Notes: generated by a model not told the origin, from the sequence alone. Shown: positions 28,419 through 38,467, counted from the first letter of the stretch. The stretch is DNA of 64,000 nucleotides from JAKFWF01 sp963732635 (GCA_963732635.1 CAVTAL010000014.1:1-64000); one strand, 5' to 3'. Translations and numbers: made by a program.

Positions 28419-28994
28419 CGTCGCCGGGTGCAGCCGCAATGTCTATACAAGGAGTTGGACGCATTGCTGTTCACGCTTGCCTTCGAGTTTCAAATTTCCC
28501 CTCATCGAGTGAGGGGGGCGAGGTGGCCGGAAGCCGCGAGCGGACTTCCGCAAGGTATTGGAAGCGGCAACGGGCCGCCTCACGGACCAAGATTTTAGGC
28601 ATACCCACAGCATTCCTCCGGATTACGCCCGGACGACGGGTCGCACGTCGCCCGAGCGCGTAGGCGCCTTAAAGCCAAAATGGAGGCACTTGATCGTGCT
28701 CGGGCCTTGTCTGGGCAGCAGATTTATGCCTTGCAATTGGGCAAGGCGATCAGGTGCCGTGTGGCGAGCCTCGGTAGCCCGGGGCGCGTCCCCCTGCTGT
28801 ACCTACCGACCTGTAACTTCGATCCTCGGCCTTCAATGGTCGCCACCGGTTGACGGCCCCTCTTCGCATGCGGTCGAGGGGAAGTATCGCATCGGCGCGG
28901 GTGCGTGGATAATCGGCGGTGCGTGAAGTCGTGAAATGGTGAATCGTGAGGTCGTGAGTGGTGCGTGGCTTTGGCGAGCCGCCGCCTCCCCTCC
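28419..28994. other. Intergenic stretch without a convincing gene
   Basis: 576 bp between the phosphoesterase remnant and the inverted repeat. The open frames here have no SD, no recognisable domain and atypical composition. At 28921-28960 a degenerate 7-8 bp tandem repeat of the type TCGTGAN occurs about six times. Probably accessory or decayed DNA. Confidence 0.5.
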
Positions 28995-29028
28995 GTCACC
29001 CCCGCGAAGGCGGGGGCCCACCCAGGCC
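28995..29028 (+). repeat. Left 34-bp palindromic repeat flanking the GIY-YIG gene
   Basis: Contains the hairpin CCCCCGC-GAAG-GCGGGGG. It is the inverted partner of 29462-29495 with one mismatch in 34. Similar GC-rich palindromes are common intergenic repeats in Hyphomicrobiales. Confidence 0.85.
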
Positions 29029-29095
29029 AGCTGTTTGACCTCTCAAGGAAAATACGGGCAAGAATAAAGCTTTAAACTATCTACGAGGTGTCACG

Positions 29096-29495
29096 ATGTT
29101 CCTCGACAAGACCCCTTGCGTCTACATTCTCGCCAGCCGCACCTACGGCACGCTCTATATCGGCGTGACCAGCGACCTGCACGGCCGCATGCAGGAGCAC
29201 ATCCAGGGCATCTTCGAGGGCTTCACCAAGAAGCCAGGGCATCGAGATACTTAGCAGCGTGTACACCGCAGACCCATACCAACGTGAAGGCCGAATCCGA
29301 CGGGAGAAGCTGAGCTCAAACATTGGAACCGTGCATGGAAGCTGCGCCTGATCGAGAGCATGAACCCAGCTTGGGCAGATCTATACGATGCAAAGCAAGA
29401 CGTGGTGCTCGCCGGCCCTGCTGATGTCAGGCGCAGGTGTGGCGGCAGCGCCGACGACATCGGCCTGGATGGGCCCCCGCCTTCGCGGGGGTGAC
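29096..29495 (+). pseudogene. GIY-YIG nuclease domain protein with two compensating frame changes
   Basis: Small UvrC-like GIY-YIG protein (UPF0213 type). It starts MFLDKTPCVYILASRTYG with YIGVTSDL and the conserved GFTKK. The frame leaves near 29250, continues as VYTADPYQREGRIRREKL, and returns near 29315 with KHWNRAWKLRLIESMNP. In the restored frame it ends within the right-hand palindromic repeat (last residues GPPPSRG, TGA at 29493-29495). About 132 residues against the usual 90-100: the extra tail is supplied by the repeat. It may be decayed or mis-sequenced. Confidence 0.7.
29462..29495 (-). repeat. Right 34-bp palindromic repeat, inverted partner of 28995-29028
   Basis: Inverted copy with 33 of 34 positions identical. 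It overlaps the last codons and stop of the GIY-YIG gene. Confidence 0.85.
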
Positions 29496-29641
29496 GAGTT
29501 GTGGGGAGGTTGGCGGCGCGTATCACCGCGAAGTCGGCCGGGGACGGTCGGCCGGGGACAGTTGCCGATCTGGCGAACAGCAAGTGGCAGCAGTGTGTTG
29601 ATCGAATTCGGGGCCGTCCCCGTGCCACCGCCATTGCACTT
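29496..29641. repeat. Short direct and inverted repeats between GIY-YIG gene and phosphoesterase A
   Basis: GTCGGCCGGGGAC occurs twice with a 14-bp period (29533-29545, 29547-29559). GGGGACGG (29540-29547) is complementary to CCGTCCCC (29614-29621). No gene is visible in this gap. Confidence 0.55.
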
Positions 29642-30569
29642 CTAGGCCCCGACCTCGATCTCGACGATTTCGGGCGGTACTCCGAACCGCACCGGCATGA
29701 TCGAGCCACCCAAGCCACCCGATACCACGAGGTGGCGGGCCGCGCTCGCGTCTCCTGGACCGCCTGATTTCGACGATATGCCCATAGGCATATCGATTGC
29801 AGTAGCGCGATGGAACGATGGGTGAATAGCCAAACATCCGGACTTGGCCGCCATGGGTATGCCCGGACAACGTCAGTCCAACACGGCTTGGCACTCTCGG
29901 AAAAATGTCTGGTTCATGCGCCATCAAAATTATCGGAGCGGCATCCGTGATGGTAGCAAGCGTTGCCGGCAAATCATCAACGCCTTGCAACCGTAGTCGC
30001 CCATACCTTTGCCCCGGCAGCAAAGCAATCTGGTCTCCGAGGCCAGCTAGCCAAAATGCCTGATCGCCCTTCACCAATCGCAACACGTCATTTTCATAAA
30101 CGCGAATACCATGGCGTTCGAGTGCAGCCCGCGCGAAGATCGGACCACGTCCGGCCCGCTGCGCTGTCTTGTCTTCCCACCAATCGTGATTGCCGAGAAT
30201 TGCGTGAACACCCAACGGCGCACGCAGTCCCGACAGTGCCTTGGACCAGTCGTCCGAGTGGACCCAATTCGTCACCCAATGGTGGCCGGCAACGTAGTCG
30301 CCCAGCAAAAGAATGATGTCGGCGCCGAGACCGTTGCATTGATCGGCAATCCGCCTCACCCGGGCAGCCGTCATCCAGGGCTCGCAGGCGTGAATATCGC
30401 TAAGGATGGCAATCTTGAGCCTGAGATTGGCAGGCCAACCAACCGGCATCACATTGTAGCGCGTCACAACAGTTCGCATCGGCTCGATGCCGAAGGCGTA
30501 CCCACCCAAGGCAGCGCCGCTCGCCAGGAAAGCCGCCGCGCCCTTGAGAAACGCGCGCTTCGAAATCAA
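29642..30569 (-). CDS. Metallophosphoesterase, YkuE-like, copy A (frameshift near 29790)
   Basis: Begins with a TTG at 30569 whose bases overlap the TGA of copy B. N-terminus ISKRAFLKGAAAFLASGAAL is a Tat-like or lipidating-type signal. The calcineurin-like metal motifs are all present: ILSDIHACEP, LLLGDYVAGHH, ILGNHDWWEDK, MAHEPDIFP and SGHTHGGQV. Near 29790 the frame changes; restored it ends HLVVSGGLGGSIMPVRFGV. About 308 residues. Periplasmic phosphodiesterase or UDP-diacylglucosamine-type hydrolase; substrate unknown. Confidence 0.82.
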
Positions 30570-31471
30570 GCCCCGACCTCCACCAGCACGATCTCCGGCG
30601 GCCGGCCGAAGCGGACCGGCAGGCCGGAGCAGCCGAGCCCGCCCGAGACGACCAGATGGCGGTCGTCCTCGACGATATGGCCATAGGCGAAGCGGCTGCC
30701 ATAGCGGCGACGGCACCACCGGCGCATAGCCGAAGAACTGCACCTGGCCGCCGTGGGTGTGGCCGGACAGCGTCAGCGACACCCGCGCCGGCACGCGCGG
30801 AAAGATGTCCGGCTCGTGCGCCATCAGGATCACCGGCGCGTCGTCGGTGACCTTGGCGAGCGTGCCGGCAGATCGTCGACGCCGATATAGCCGAAGCGGT
30901 CGCCGCGCTTGCGGCCCGGTTGCGATAGAAGCCCACTGGTCGCCGAGGCCGGCGAGCCAGAACGGCTGGCCGTCCTTGTCAGGCGCAGCGCGTCGTTCTC
31001 GTAGACCGGGATGCCGGCCCGCTCGAGCGCCGGCCGGCCTTCGGCGGCCCCGCCTGCGCATCTGCACGTCCGGTCGTCCCACCAGTCGTGGTTGCCGAGC
31101 ACGGCATGCACGCCGAGCGGCGCCTTCAGCCGGCCGAGCGCGCCTGCCCACGCTCGGGCACGGCGCGATGCACCAGCTTGTGGCCGGCCGCATAGTCGCC
31201 GAGCAGCAGCGATCGCATCGGCTCCGAGCGCATTGGTGCGCTCGACGATCGGCTGCGACGCGCGTCGACCGGCATCCAGGGCTCGCAGGCGTGGATATCG
31301 GCGAGCGCCGCGAGCGCAGATTGAGACCCGGCGGCCAGCCCGGCGGCGAGATGCGATAGCGCGTCACGCCGAGCCCACCACGGCTCGACGCCGAAGGCAT
31401 AGCCGGCGAGCGCCGACGCCACCGCGCCGAGAAGCGCCGAGGCCTTGCAGGAACCTGCGTCGCGAAATCAC
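30566..31471 (-). CDS. Metallophosphoesterase, YkuE-like, copy B (several frame changes)
   Basis: Starts at a GTG (31471, GGGAG upstream) with Tat-type VISRRRFLQGL. Family blocks occur in order but in different frames: ADIHACEPWM, LLLGDYAAGHK, VLGNHDWWDD, VYENDALRL, MAHEPDIFPRVPARV, SGHTHGGQVQFFGYAP and the ending EIVLVEVGA. Tandem paralogue of copy A; the TGA of B overlaps the TTG of A. At least five single-base shifts, with no large deletion, suggest poor consensus. Confidence 0.75.
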
Positions 31472-31589
31472 GTCGCGCTCCCGTGCCGGCCGTTCGCCGG
31501 ACGATCGCGACACGCGACATGACGCAGAATCATGGCGGATGCAGCGGCAACGGCAGCGCCAATCTGCGGCGCATGGCTGATCGCGAACG

Positions 31590-32655
31590 TTAGCCGGCTG
31601 CCGGTCTCGTCGTCGTCCCTTGTCGTCATCGAACAAGCCGAACTGCGGCGCCGACGCGCGCGCCGGGCCGGACAGCCCCAGGTGCTGGTAGGCCCTGCAG
31701 CGTCAGCACGCGGCCGCGCGGCGTGCGGCCGATGAAGCCCTGCTGCAGCAGATAGGGCTCGACGATCTCCTCGAGCGCATCGCGCGGCTCGGACAGTGCC
31801 GCCGAGATGGTCTCGATGCCGACCGGGCCGCCGTCGTAGTTCCTGGCGATGCAGTTGAGATAGCGGTGGTCGAGCGCGTCGAGGCCCTTCGCGTCGACCT
31901 CGAGCTGCAGCAGCGCCTTGTCGGCGACCGCGGCTCGATCGATCCGCGCACCGTCGACCGCGGCGAAATCGCGCACCCGGCGCAGCAGCCGGCCGGCGAT
32001 GCGCGGCGTGCCGCGCGAGCGCCGGGCGATCTCCATGGCGCCGTCCTGCTGCATCGGCGCGCCGAGCACGCGGGCGCCGCGCGCTGACGATCAGCTCCAG
32101 CTCGTCGTGGGTGTAGAAATTGAGCCGGACCGGAATGCCGAAGCGGTCGCGCAGCGGCTTGGTCAGCAGGCCGGCGCGCGTGGTGGCGCCGACCAGCGTG
32201 AACTTGGCGAGATCGATCCGCACCGAGCGCGCCGCCGGCCCTTCGCCGATGATCAGGTCGAGCTGGAAGTCCTCCATCGCCGGATAGAGGATCTCCTCGA
32301 CCGCCGGATTGAGCCGGTGGATCTCGTCGATGAACAGCACGTCGCGCTCTTCGAGATTGGTCAGCAGCGCCGCGAGATCGCCGGCCTTGGCGATGACCGG
32401 CCCGGAGGTCGCGCGGAAGCCGACGCCCAGCTCCTTGGCCATGATCTGCGCCAGCGTCGTCTTGCCGAGGCCCGGCGGGCCGGCGAACAGCACATGGTCG
32501 AGCGCGTCGCCGCGCGCCTTGGCGGCCTGGATGAACACCCGCAGGTTGGCGCGCGCCTGCTCCTGGCCGATGAACTCGTCGAGCGACTGCGGCCGGATCG
32601 TCGCCTCGAAGGCGTCCGCTCTCTTCTTGGCGCCGGTGACCAGGCGGTCGGTCAT
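31590..32655 (-). CDS. ruvB: Holliday junction branch migration ATPase RuvB (frameshifts near 32075 and in the C-terminus)
   Basis: AAA+ motor driving branch migration with RuvA. Walker A is FAGPPGLGKTTL, Walker B LFIDEIHRL, sensor 1 LVGATTRAG, and the arginine-finger region RDRFG. The frame changes near 32075 and continues VLGAPMQQDGAMEIARRSRG through EPYLLQQGFIGRTPRGRVLT. Another shift blurs the end after QFGLFDDDK; I place the stop near 31590 by family length (about 350). Start at 32655 (MTDRLVTGAKKRADAF). Normally next to ruvA; here 4.6 kb apart. Confidence 0.9.
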
Positions 32656-32987
32656 GCTTTGTTCCTGACGGTGTTCGCAGTTTCCGTCAAGTCTATTCCC
32701 CGCCCATGGCATCATGCTGAAGCCTTGGCCGGCCTGCCCCGGCATCCTCGCCGAGATGTCGCACATAGTCCCTCCCCCCCCCCCCCCCGGTCGTCACGTC
32801 GGCAGTGGCCCGGTCACGACCTCCGGCAGCATTCTTGCGAGCATCGCCCCCAACGACGAGCCCGCCGCCGCTGGCCTCGCGACACCCGAACCCCCCTTTC
32901 TCCCCCCCCCCCACACGATCCACCCTTATCCTACGCCGAAGCGTCCGACCAAATGACGAACGAGGCCCACATGGAGAGGAAGCGAAC
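32656..32987. other. ruvB / TRAP receptor intergenic region with poly-C tracts
   Basis: 332 bp. Holds a run of 15 C (32774-32788), a run of 6 C (32891-32896) and a run of 11 C (32902-32912), in a region likely to contain the promoter of the TRAP genes. No gene seen. Tract lengths may be sequencing artefacts. Confidence 0.7.
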
Positions 32988-33990
32988 ATGACACTCACGA
33001 TCAAGCGACGCGATTTGCTGAAACTCGGCGCGGCCACCGCCGCGGCGACCGGCCTCGGTCTTGCGCCTGCCGCGGCGCAGGCCAAGGTCGTCCTGAAGGC
33101 GACCGATGTCCACCCGACGGGATATCCGACCGTCGCCGCCGTCGAGGCCATGGGCAAGAAGCTTGAGGCCGCAACCAACGGCCGCATCTCGATCCAGATG
33201 TTCCCGTCGATGCAGCTCGGCGGCGAAAAGGAAATGATCGAGCAGGCCCAGGTCGGCGCCCTGCAGATCGCCCGCATCTCGGTCGGCCCGATGGGCCCGC
33301 TGGTGCCCGAGTTCAACGTCTTCAATCTGCCGTTCGTCTTCCGCGACGTGGCGCACATGGAAAAAGTGATCGATGGCCCGATCGGCGCCGAGCTGCTCGA
33401 CAAGCTGAGCAACCATCCGACGGCGAGCCTCATCGGCCTTTGCTACATGAATGCCGGCGTGCGCAACGTCTACAACTGCAAGAGGCGATCACCAAGCTTG
33501 AGGACCTGAAGGGCCTCAAGATCCGGATGATGGGCAATCCGCTGTTCGTCGACACGATGAACTCGCTCGGCGGCAATGGCGTCGCCATGGGCTTCGATCA
33601 GCTCATCAATGGCATGCAGACCGGCGTCGTCGATGGCGCTGAAAACAACGAGCCGAGCTACGATGCGGCCAGCACTATCGCTATGCCAAGTTCTATTCGA
33701 AGACCGGTCACCTGATGATCCCCGAGATCCTGGTGTTCTCCAAGAAGTCCTTCGAGGCGATGTCGAAAGAGGACCAGGCACTGGTCCTGAAGTTGTCCAA
33801 AGAGGCCCAGAACGAGCAGCGCAAGCTCTGGAACGCCCGCGAGAAGCCGCAGGAAAAGATGAAGGCGGCCGGCGTGGTCATCAACGATGTCGCCGACAAG
33901 AAGTCGTTCCAGGCCGCGGTGAAGCCCGTCTGGGACAAGTACGGTGCGGCTCACAAGGCGCTGATCGAACGGATCCAGGCAGTGAAGTAA
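32988..33990 (+). CDS. TRAP transporter substrate-binding protein, DctP family (two one-base losses)
   Basis: Periplasmic receptor. A Tat-type signal opens the protein (KRRDLLKLGAATAAATG, about residues 6-31). Typical DctP segments: ATDVHPTGYPTVAAVEAMGK, QLGGEKEMIEQ and NAGVRNVYN. One G is lost near 33482 (before EAITKLEDLKGLKIRMMG) and one near 33667 (before HYRYAKFYSKTGHLMIPE). Restored length about 334 residues. SD GGAGAGG before the ATG. The substrate is a carboxylate, not identifiable. First gene of a dctPQM-order operon. Confidence 0.88.
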
Positions 33991-34057
33991 TCGCCATCGC
34001 CAATTGCCGGCCGCCACGTCCATTGGGCCGGCGGCCGGTGCTGCATCGAGGGGGTGC

Positions 34058-34581
34058 ATGATTTCCGCCTACTTCCGCGCCATGGATCGGCTGGCGAGGC
34101 GTGCGTGTTCTTCGCCGGCCTCGCGCTCGTCGTCATCACGATCATCATTCCGTACGGCGTGTTCACGCGGTTCGTGCTCAACAGCGCCTCGTCATGGCCC
34201 GAGCCGCTGTCGATCCTGCTGATGATCTGGCTATCGTTCCTGTCGGCGGTGGTGTGCTATCGCGAGCACCTGCACATCAGCGTCGGCATGCTGCCGAATG
34301 CACTGACCGGCGCCGCCCGCACATCGCTCGGCCTGCTGATCGAGATCAGCATGCTGACGACCAACGTCTTCCTGCTCTGGTTCGGCACCAAGCTGTGCGA
34401 GAAGACCTGGTACCAGTCGATCGCCGAGTTCCCCGACGTTTCCGTCGGCATATCGTATCTCCCGGTTCCGATCGGCGGGCTCATCACCGTGCTCTTCATC
34501 ATCGAGCGACTGCGCGGCAACTGGTTCCCGGAGCCGCACGAGCACGACGACATCGCCGCCAGCACCATCTCCAGCGAATAG
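34058..34581 (+). CDS. TRAP transporter small permease, DctQ family (one-base loss near 34098)
   Basis: About 175 residues with four membrane segments. It starts MISAYFRAMDRLA after GAGGGGG; one base is missing near 34098, after which EACVFFAGLALVVITIII continues. SWPEPLSILLMIWLSFL and YREHLHISVGMLP are typical DctQ segments. It is 67 bp downstream of the receptor gene and 15 bp upstream of the large permease. Confidence 0.85.
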
Positions 34582-34596
34582 GCGGGAACCGCCAAA

Positions 34597-35877
34597 ATGG
34601 ACGCGCTCGCTCTCATCGGCACCTTCACGGTGATGTGCCTGCTCGGCATGCCGGTCGCCTATGCCCTCGGCATTGCGGCGGTTGCAGCCGCGCTCTGGAT
34701 GGGCATTCCGCTCGAAGCAATCGCCCTCAAGACCTCCGACGGCATGGACGATTTCCCGCTGCTGGCGGTCCCGTTCTTCATTCTCGCCGGCGCCATCATG
34801 GGCGAAGGCGGGATGGCCGAGCGCATCATCAATCTGGCCAAGATCTTCGTCGGCTTCATTCGCGGCGGCCTGGCGCTGGTCAACCTGCTCGCCTCGACCA
34901 TGTTCGGCGCATCTCGGGCTCATCGGTCGCCGACACCGCCTCGATCGGCTCGGTGATGATCCCGCAGATGATCAAGGCCGGCTATCCGCGCCTGTTCGCG
35001 GTCAACGTGACGATCTCGGGCTCGCTGCAGCCGCTGCTGATCCCGCCGTCGCACAACATGGTGATCTATTCGCTGGCGGCCGGCGGCACGGTCTCGGTCG
35101 GCGCGCTGTTCATGGCCGGCATCATTCCCGGCCTGATGCTCGGCGCGTCGCTGATGATCCTGGTGCTGATCTACGCCTACCGCAACAACCTGCCGAAGGG
35201 CGAGCCGATCCCGTTGCGGCAAGCCTGAAGATCGCGGTCGACTCGATCTGGGGCCTGGTCACCGTCATCATCATCATGGGCGGCATCCTGTCGGGCATAT
35301 TCACGCCGACCGAAAGCGCCGCGGTCGCCTGCGTGTGGGCGTTCTTCGTCACCATGTTCATCTATCGCTGTTACAAGTGGAGCGACCTGCCGCTGCTGAT
35401 CGGCCGCGTCGTCCGCACCGTCGGCATGGTGATGATCATGATCGGCTTCTCGGTCGCGTTCGGCTACATGATGGCCCTGATGCGCATCCCGGCCATGCCG
35501 CCGAGTTCTTCACCAACATCTCGTCCGACAAGTACACGTTCCTGCTTTACGTCAACATCCTGCTGCTGATGCTCGGCACCTTCATGGATCTCGCGCCGAT
35601 GCTGCTGATCTGCACGCCGGTGTTCCTGCCGGTGATCCAGAAGTTCGGCATCGATCCGGTGCACTTCGGCATCATCATGATCTTCAACCTCGGCATCGGC
35701 CTGCTGACGCCGCCGGTCGGGCCGACGCTGGCGGTCGGCTGCGCCATCGGCAAGGTCACGATGGAGCAGGTATCGCGCTCGATCATGATGTTCTACATGC
35801 CGATGCTCATCGTGCTGCTGCTGGTCACCTACATTCCGGCGCTGACGCTGTGGCTGCCGAAGGCAGTGGGATATTAG
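34597..35877 (+). CDS. TRAP transporter large permease, DctM family (three one-base losses)
   Basis: About 427 residues, twelve membrane segments, normal length once repaired. Landmarks: GIPLEAIALKTSDGMDDF, AISGSSVADTASIGSVMIP, the SLQPLLIPPSHNMVIY loop and the final GLLTPPVGPTLAVGC. Losses of one C each near 34909, 35225 and 35502 break the frame; all occur in short C runs. The operon of three sits on the plus strand between ruvB and the minus-strand membrane/YaiI/ruvA genes. Confidence 0.87.
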
Positions 35878-35887
35878 GCTATTCCGG

Positions 35888-36750
35888 CTATGCCGGCGCG
35901 ATGATCCTGGCCCGCAGCAGCACGAGCCAACGCCAAGGCTCGACAGCGCGGCGATGAACGCCAGCGGCGTTGTGGTTGGGCAGCAGCCCGGGGATCATGA
36001 CGCTCGCGATGCCAAATGCCGCCACGCCGGCGACCACCGTTATGATCCACGACACGTGCCCCTGAGCGAAACCCAGGCTGCCAGCGCCGCGCCGGCCAGC
36101 CCAGCCGGCATGGCGGCCCACATGTACGAATGCAGCGCCCAGCCGCCGGCCTTCGCCACAACGGCCGCCATCGGCAGGCCGATGATGCTCGGCGGTCCCA
36201 TCTGGACGATGCCGGAGCCGAGCGTCAGCAGCGCAACGATCAGCGCGGCAAAGAACGGCCCGGCCAGCGTCGAGATGAAGAACGTGAACATCGCTCGCTC
36301 GCCATTGGTGATTTTCTTCTTCTTGCCATCATGCCCCGGTTCGATGTTCATTGCCACCGCCGCGTCAGCCGCGTGCAGGCGACTGCCGCCAGGACGTGCG
36401 ACGGGAGCCAGACCACGGCAAGCGTTGGCTGTCCCGCCAGTTCGGCCTGCGGCCGCCATTCGCAGCGTCATCAGTCCCATCCCGCAATGCCCGCCACGGC
36501 GCCGAAGGCAAGGGCACGCGACCTCGCCAATGCGCAACGCCGCGACAATGGCGCCGGCAATCGCCGCCGGCACGAGACCGACAAAATGCGCAAACAACCA
36601 GCCGTAGAGCAGCAGAAAAACGTGAATGCCCGCCACCGCAGGAACGCCGCCCACCGCGATCGCCAAGCCGGCAAGCGCCGCCGCCGCCAACAGGCCAATC
36701 AGTGGTCCGACAGCGACGAACACCAGCATGATCACAGCAAAGTGGCCCAA
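35888..36750 (-). CDS. Multi-pass membrane protein, possible frame changes near 36062 and 36510
   Basis: Hydrophobic protein of about 287 residues in two similar halves of three to four helices each, for example VGPLIGLLAAAALAGLAIAV and GPFFAALIVALLTLGSGIV, joined by a lysine-rich loop (GKKKKITNGER). The start is uncertain: TTG at 36750 or ATG at 36729. Near 36062 the frame moves to read GHVSWIITVVAGVAAFGIA. It is convergent with dctM (10 bp apart). No family recognised with confidence. Confidence 0.5.
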
Positions 36751-36774
36751 TCGGCGCTAGGTCATCGAGTGCCC

Positions 36775-37223
36775 TCAAACACCGCGCTTGATCGCCTGCA
36801 TCGCCGTTTCCAGCGCCTGCAGGAACTTGGAGCGGTCGGCCTTGGTGAAGCCGGCGTTGTAGGTCTGCATGTTGTTCGCCTCGCGCAGATCCTGCATCAG
36901 GTTGCGCATGGCGACCGCCATGCCGATGCTGCCGTCGTCGAGAACCTTGCCGTCGGAGCGGATGACGCTCGCGCCGGCCTTGTGACAGCGGTGCGCCAGC
37001 GGAATGTCGGAGGTGACGACGACGTCGCCCTTGCCGGCTCGCTCGGCAATCCAGTCGTCGGCCACGTCGGGACCGTCCTGCACCACCACGCGATTGATCA
37101 ATGGATGCGCCGGCAGCCGCATGAAGCTGTTCGACACCATGAACACTGCCAGCCGTGCCGCTCGGCCACCCGCAGCACCTCGTCCTTGACCGGGCAGGCA
37201 TCGGCATCGACATAGATCGGCAT
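36775..37223 (-). CDS. YaiI/YqxD family (DUF188) protein, one-base loss near 37152
   Basis: NYN/PIN-like fold protein of unknown role. It opens MPIYVDADACPVKDEVLRVA, the DUF188 hallmark, directly after the ruvA stop (TAG then ATG). One base lost near 37152 separates this from VFMVSNSFMRLPAHPLINRV, VTSDIPLAHRCHKAGASVI and the end IKRGV. Joined length about 150 residues, normal for the family. Confidence 0.85.
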
Positions 37224-37853
37224 CTATCTCGCCAGCTCCTTCAAGCCCCGCCGGATCAGTTTGGCTGTGTCGGCGGCATCGCCGAGTTCGTTCATGGCAA
37301 CCGCCACGGCTTGTGCAGCCTGGCTCGGCTGGTAGCCGAGGTTGGTCAACGCTGAAATCGCTTCGGCGGCGTAGTTGTCTTCCGGCCGCGACGGTGCCGC
37401 CGACTTCGACTTGCCGGCGGATGCAATTGGCGTATTCAATCCTGCGACGCTAAGCGCTGGCGCCTTGTCCTTCAACTCCATGACGATCCGCTGCGCCAGC
37501 TTCTTGCCGATGCCGGGCGTTTCTTCGATGGCGGCCCAGTTCTGCAGTGCGATGGCGTTGGCGAGGTCCTGGGTCGACATCGTGCCGAGCAGCGACAAGG
37601 CGACCTTGGCGCCGACCCCCTGGATCGTCTGCAGGGTACGGAACCAGCTGCGCTCGACCTCGCTCGTGAAGCCGTAGAGCTTGATGGCATCCTCGCGCAC
37701 ATGCGTATCGATGACGAGGCTGATCTCCTGGCCCTGCTCCATGCGTCGCAGCGTGCGCGACGAGGCCGACACTTCGTAGCCGACACCATTGACGTCGATG
37801 ATGCAGTACTGCTCGCCGATCGCGTCGACGAGACCGCGCAACTTGCCGATCAT
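37224..37853 (-). CDS. ruvA: Holliday junction DNA-binding protein RuvA
   Basis: 209 residues, intact. OB-fold N-terminal domain (MIGKLRGLVDAIGEQYCIID), helix-hairpin-helix repeats around IQGVGAKVALSLLG and TPGIGKKLAQRIVMEL, and the C-terminal domain III that contacts RuvB. The ATG overlaps the ruvC stop by four bases. It forms the tetramer that targets RuvB to junctions. Confidence 0.97.
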   Translation of the reverse strand: MIGKLRGLVDAIGEQYCIIDVNGVGYEVSASSRTLRRMEQGQEISLVIDTHVREDAIKLYGFTSEVERSWFRTLQTIQGVGAKVALSLLGTMSTQDLANAIALQNWAAIEETPGIGKKLAQRIVMELKDKAPALSVAGLNTPIASAGKSKSAAPSRPEDNYAAEAISALTNLGYQPSQAAQAVAVAMNELGDAADTAKLIRRGLKELAR

Positions 37854-38377
37854 AACGCGCCCTCCTTCATCGCTCTGAGCGCTCTCGCCTGCGGGCTGGT
37901 GCGGTGATTGGCATGACAGATGGCGATGGCAAGCGCATCCGCCTCGTCGGCGCTGTCGAACTTTGCTCTTGGCAGCAGGAAACCGATCATCGCCTGAATC
38001 TGCTTCTTTTCCGCATGGCCGGCGCCGACCACCGTCTTCTTGATCACATTGGCGGCGTATTCGGCAACATGCAGTCCCTTCATCGCCGGCGCCAGCAGCG
38101 CGATGCCGCGCGCTTGCCCAAGCTTCAGGGTCGAGCGCGCATCCTTATTGACGAACGTTTCTTCGACCGCCGCCTCGGCCGGCTTCATCGCCGTGATCAC
38201 CGAAGTCAGACCCTGATAGATTTCGCGCAGGCGGAAGGCGAGACTTTCAGCGGCGTCGGACGTGATCATGCCGGAGGCGACGTAGACGAGGCGCACGCCG
38301 TCGCTTTCGATCACGCCCCAGCCGGTACGGCGCAATCCCGGGTCGATGCCAATGATGCGAATCGGTTGTCGGTTCAT
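37850..38377 (-). CDS. ruvC: Holliday junction resolvase RuvC
   Basis: 175 residues, intact. RNase H-like nuclease; the first catalytic aspartate is in IIGIDPGLRRTGWG, followed by EAAVEETFVNKDARSTLKLG and the final acidic pair in FDSADEADALAIAICH. Overlaps ruvA by 4 bp, the usual ruvCA coupling. Confidence 0.97.
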   Translation of the reverse strand: MNRQPIRIIGIDPGLRRTGWGVIESDGVRLVYVASGMITSDAAESLAFRLREIYQGLTSVITAMKPAEAAVEETFVNKDARSTLKLGQARGIALLAPAMKGLHVAEYAANVIKKTVVGAGHAEKKQIQAMIGFLLPRAKFDSADEADALAIAICHANHRTSPQARALRAMKEGAL

Positions 38378-38467
38378 GGGCGCTGACTAGCACGACCGGT
38401 GGACGACTTGCAGGGGCCACGATCGGCTGGCAAACAGTAGACGGACGCGATTGCACGGGAGCTACAC

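Noticed and set aside
28439..28926. Two overlapping plus-strand frames in the 28.4-28.9 kb gap
   Set aside because: No SD, no domain, odd composition; they look like chance frames in GC-rich DNA.
27517..29495. GIY-YIG nuclease plus toxin-antitoxin pair as a new defence island
   Set aside because: The genes are on opposite strands, separated by a phosphoesterase remnant and repeats, and nothing links them functionally.
31468..31629. 53-residue frame between ruvB and phosphoesterase B with a GTGA overlap
   Set aside because: It lies in the alternative frame of the ruvB C-terminus and probably results from the indel there. No family resemblance.
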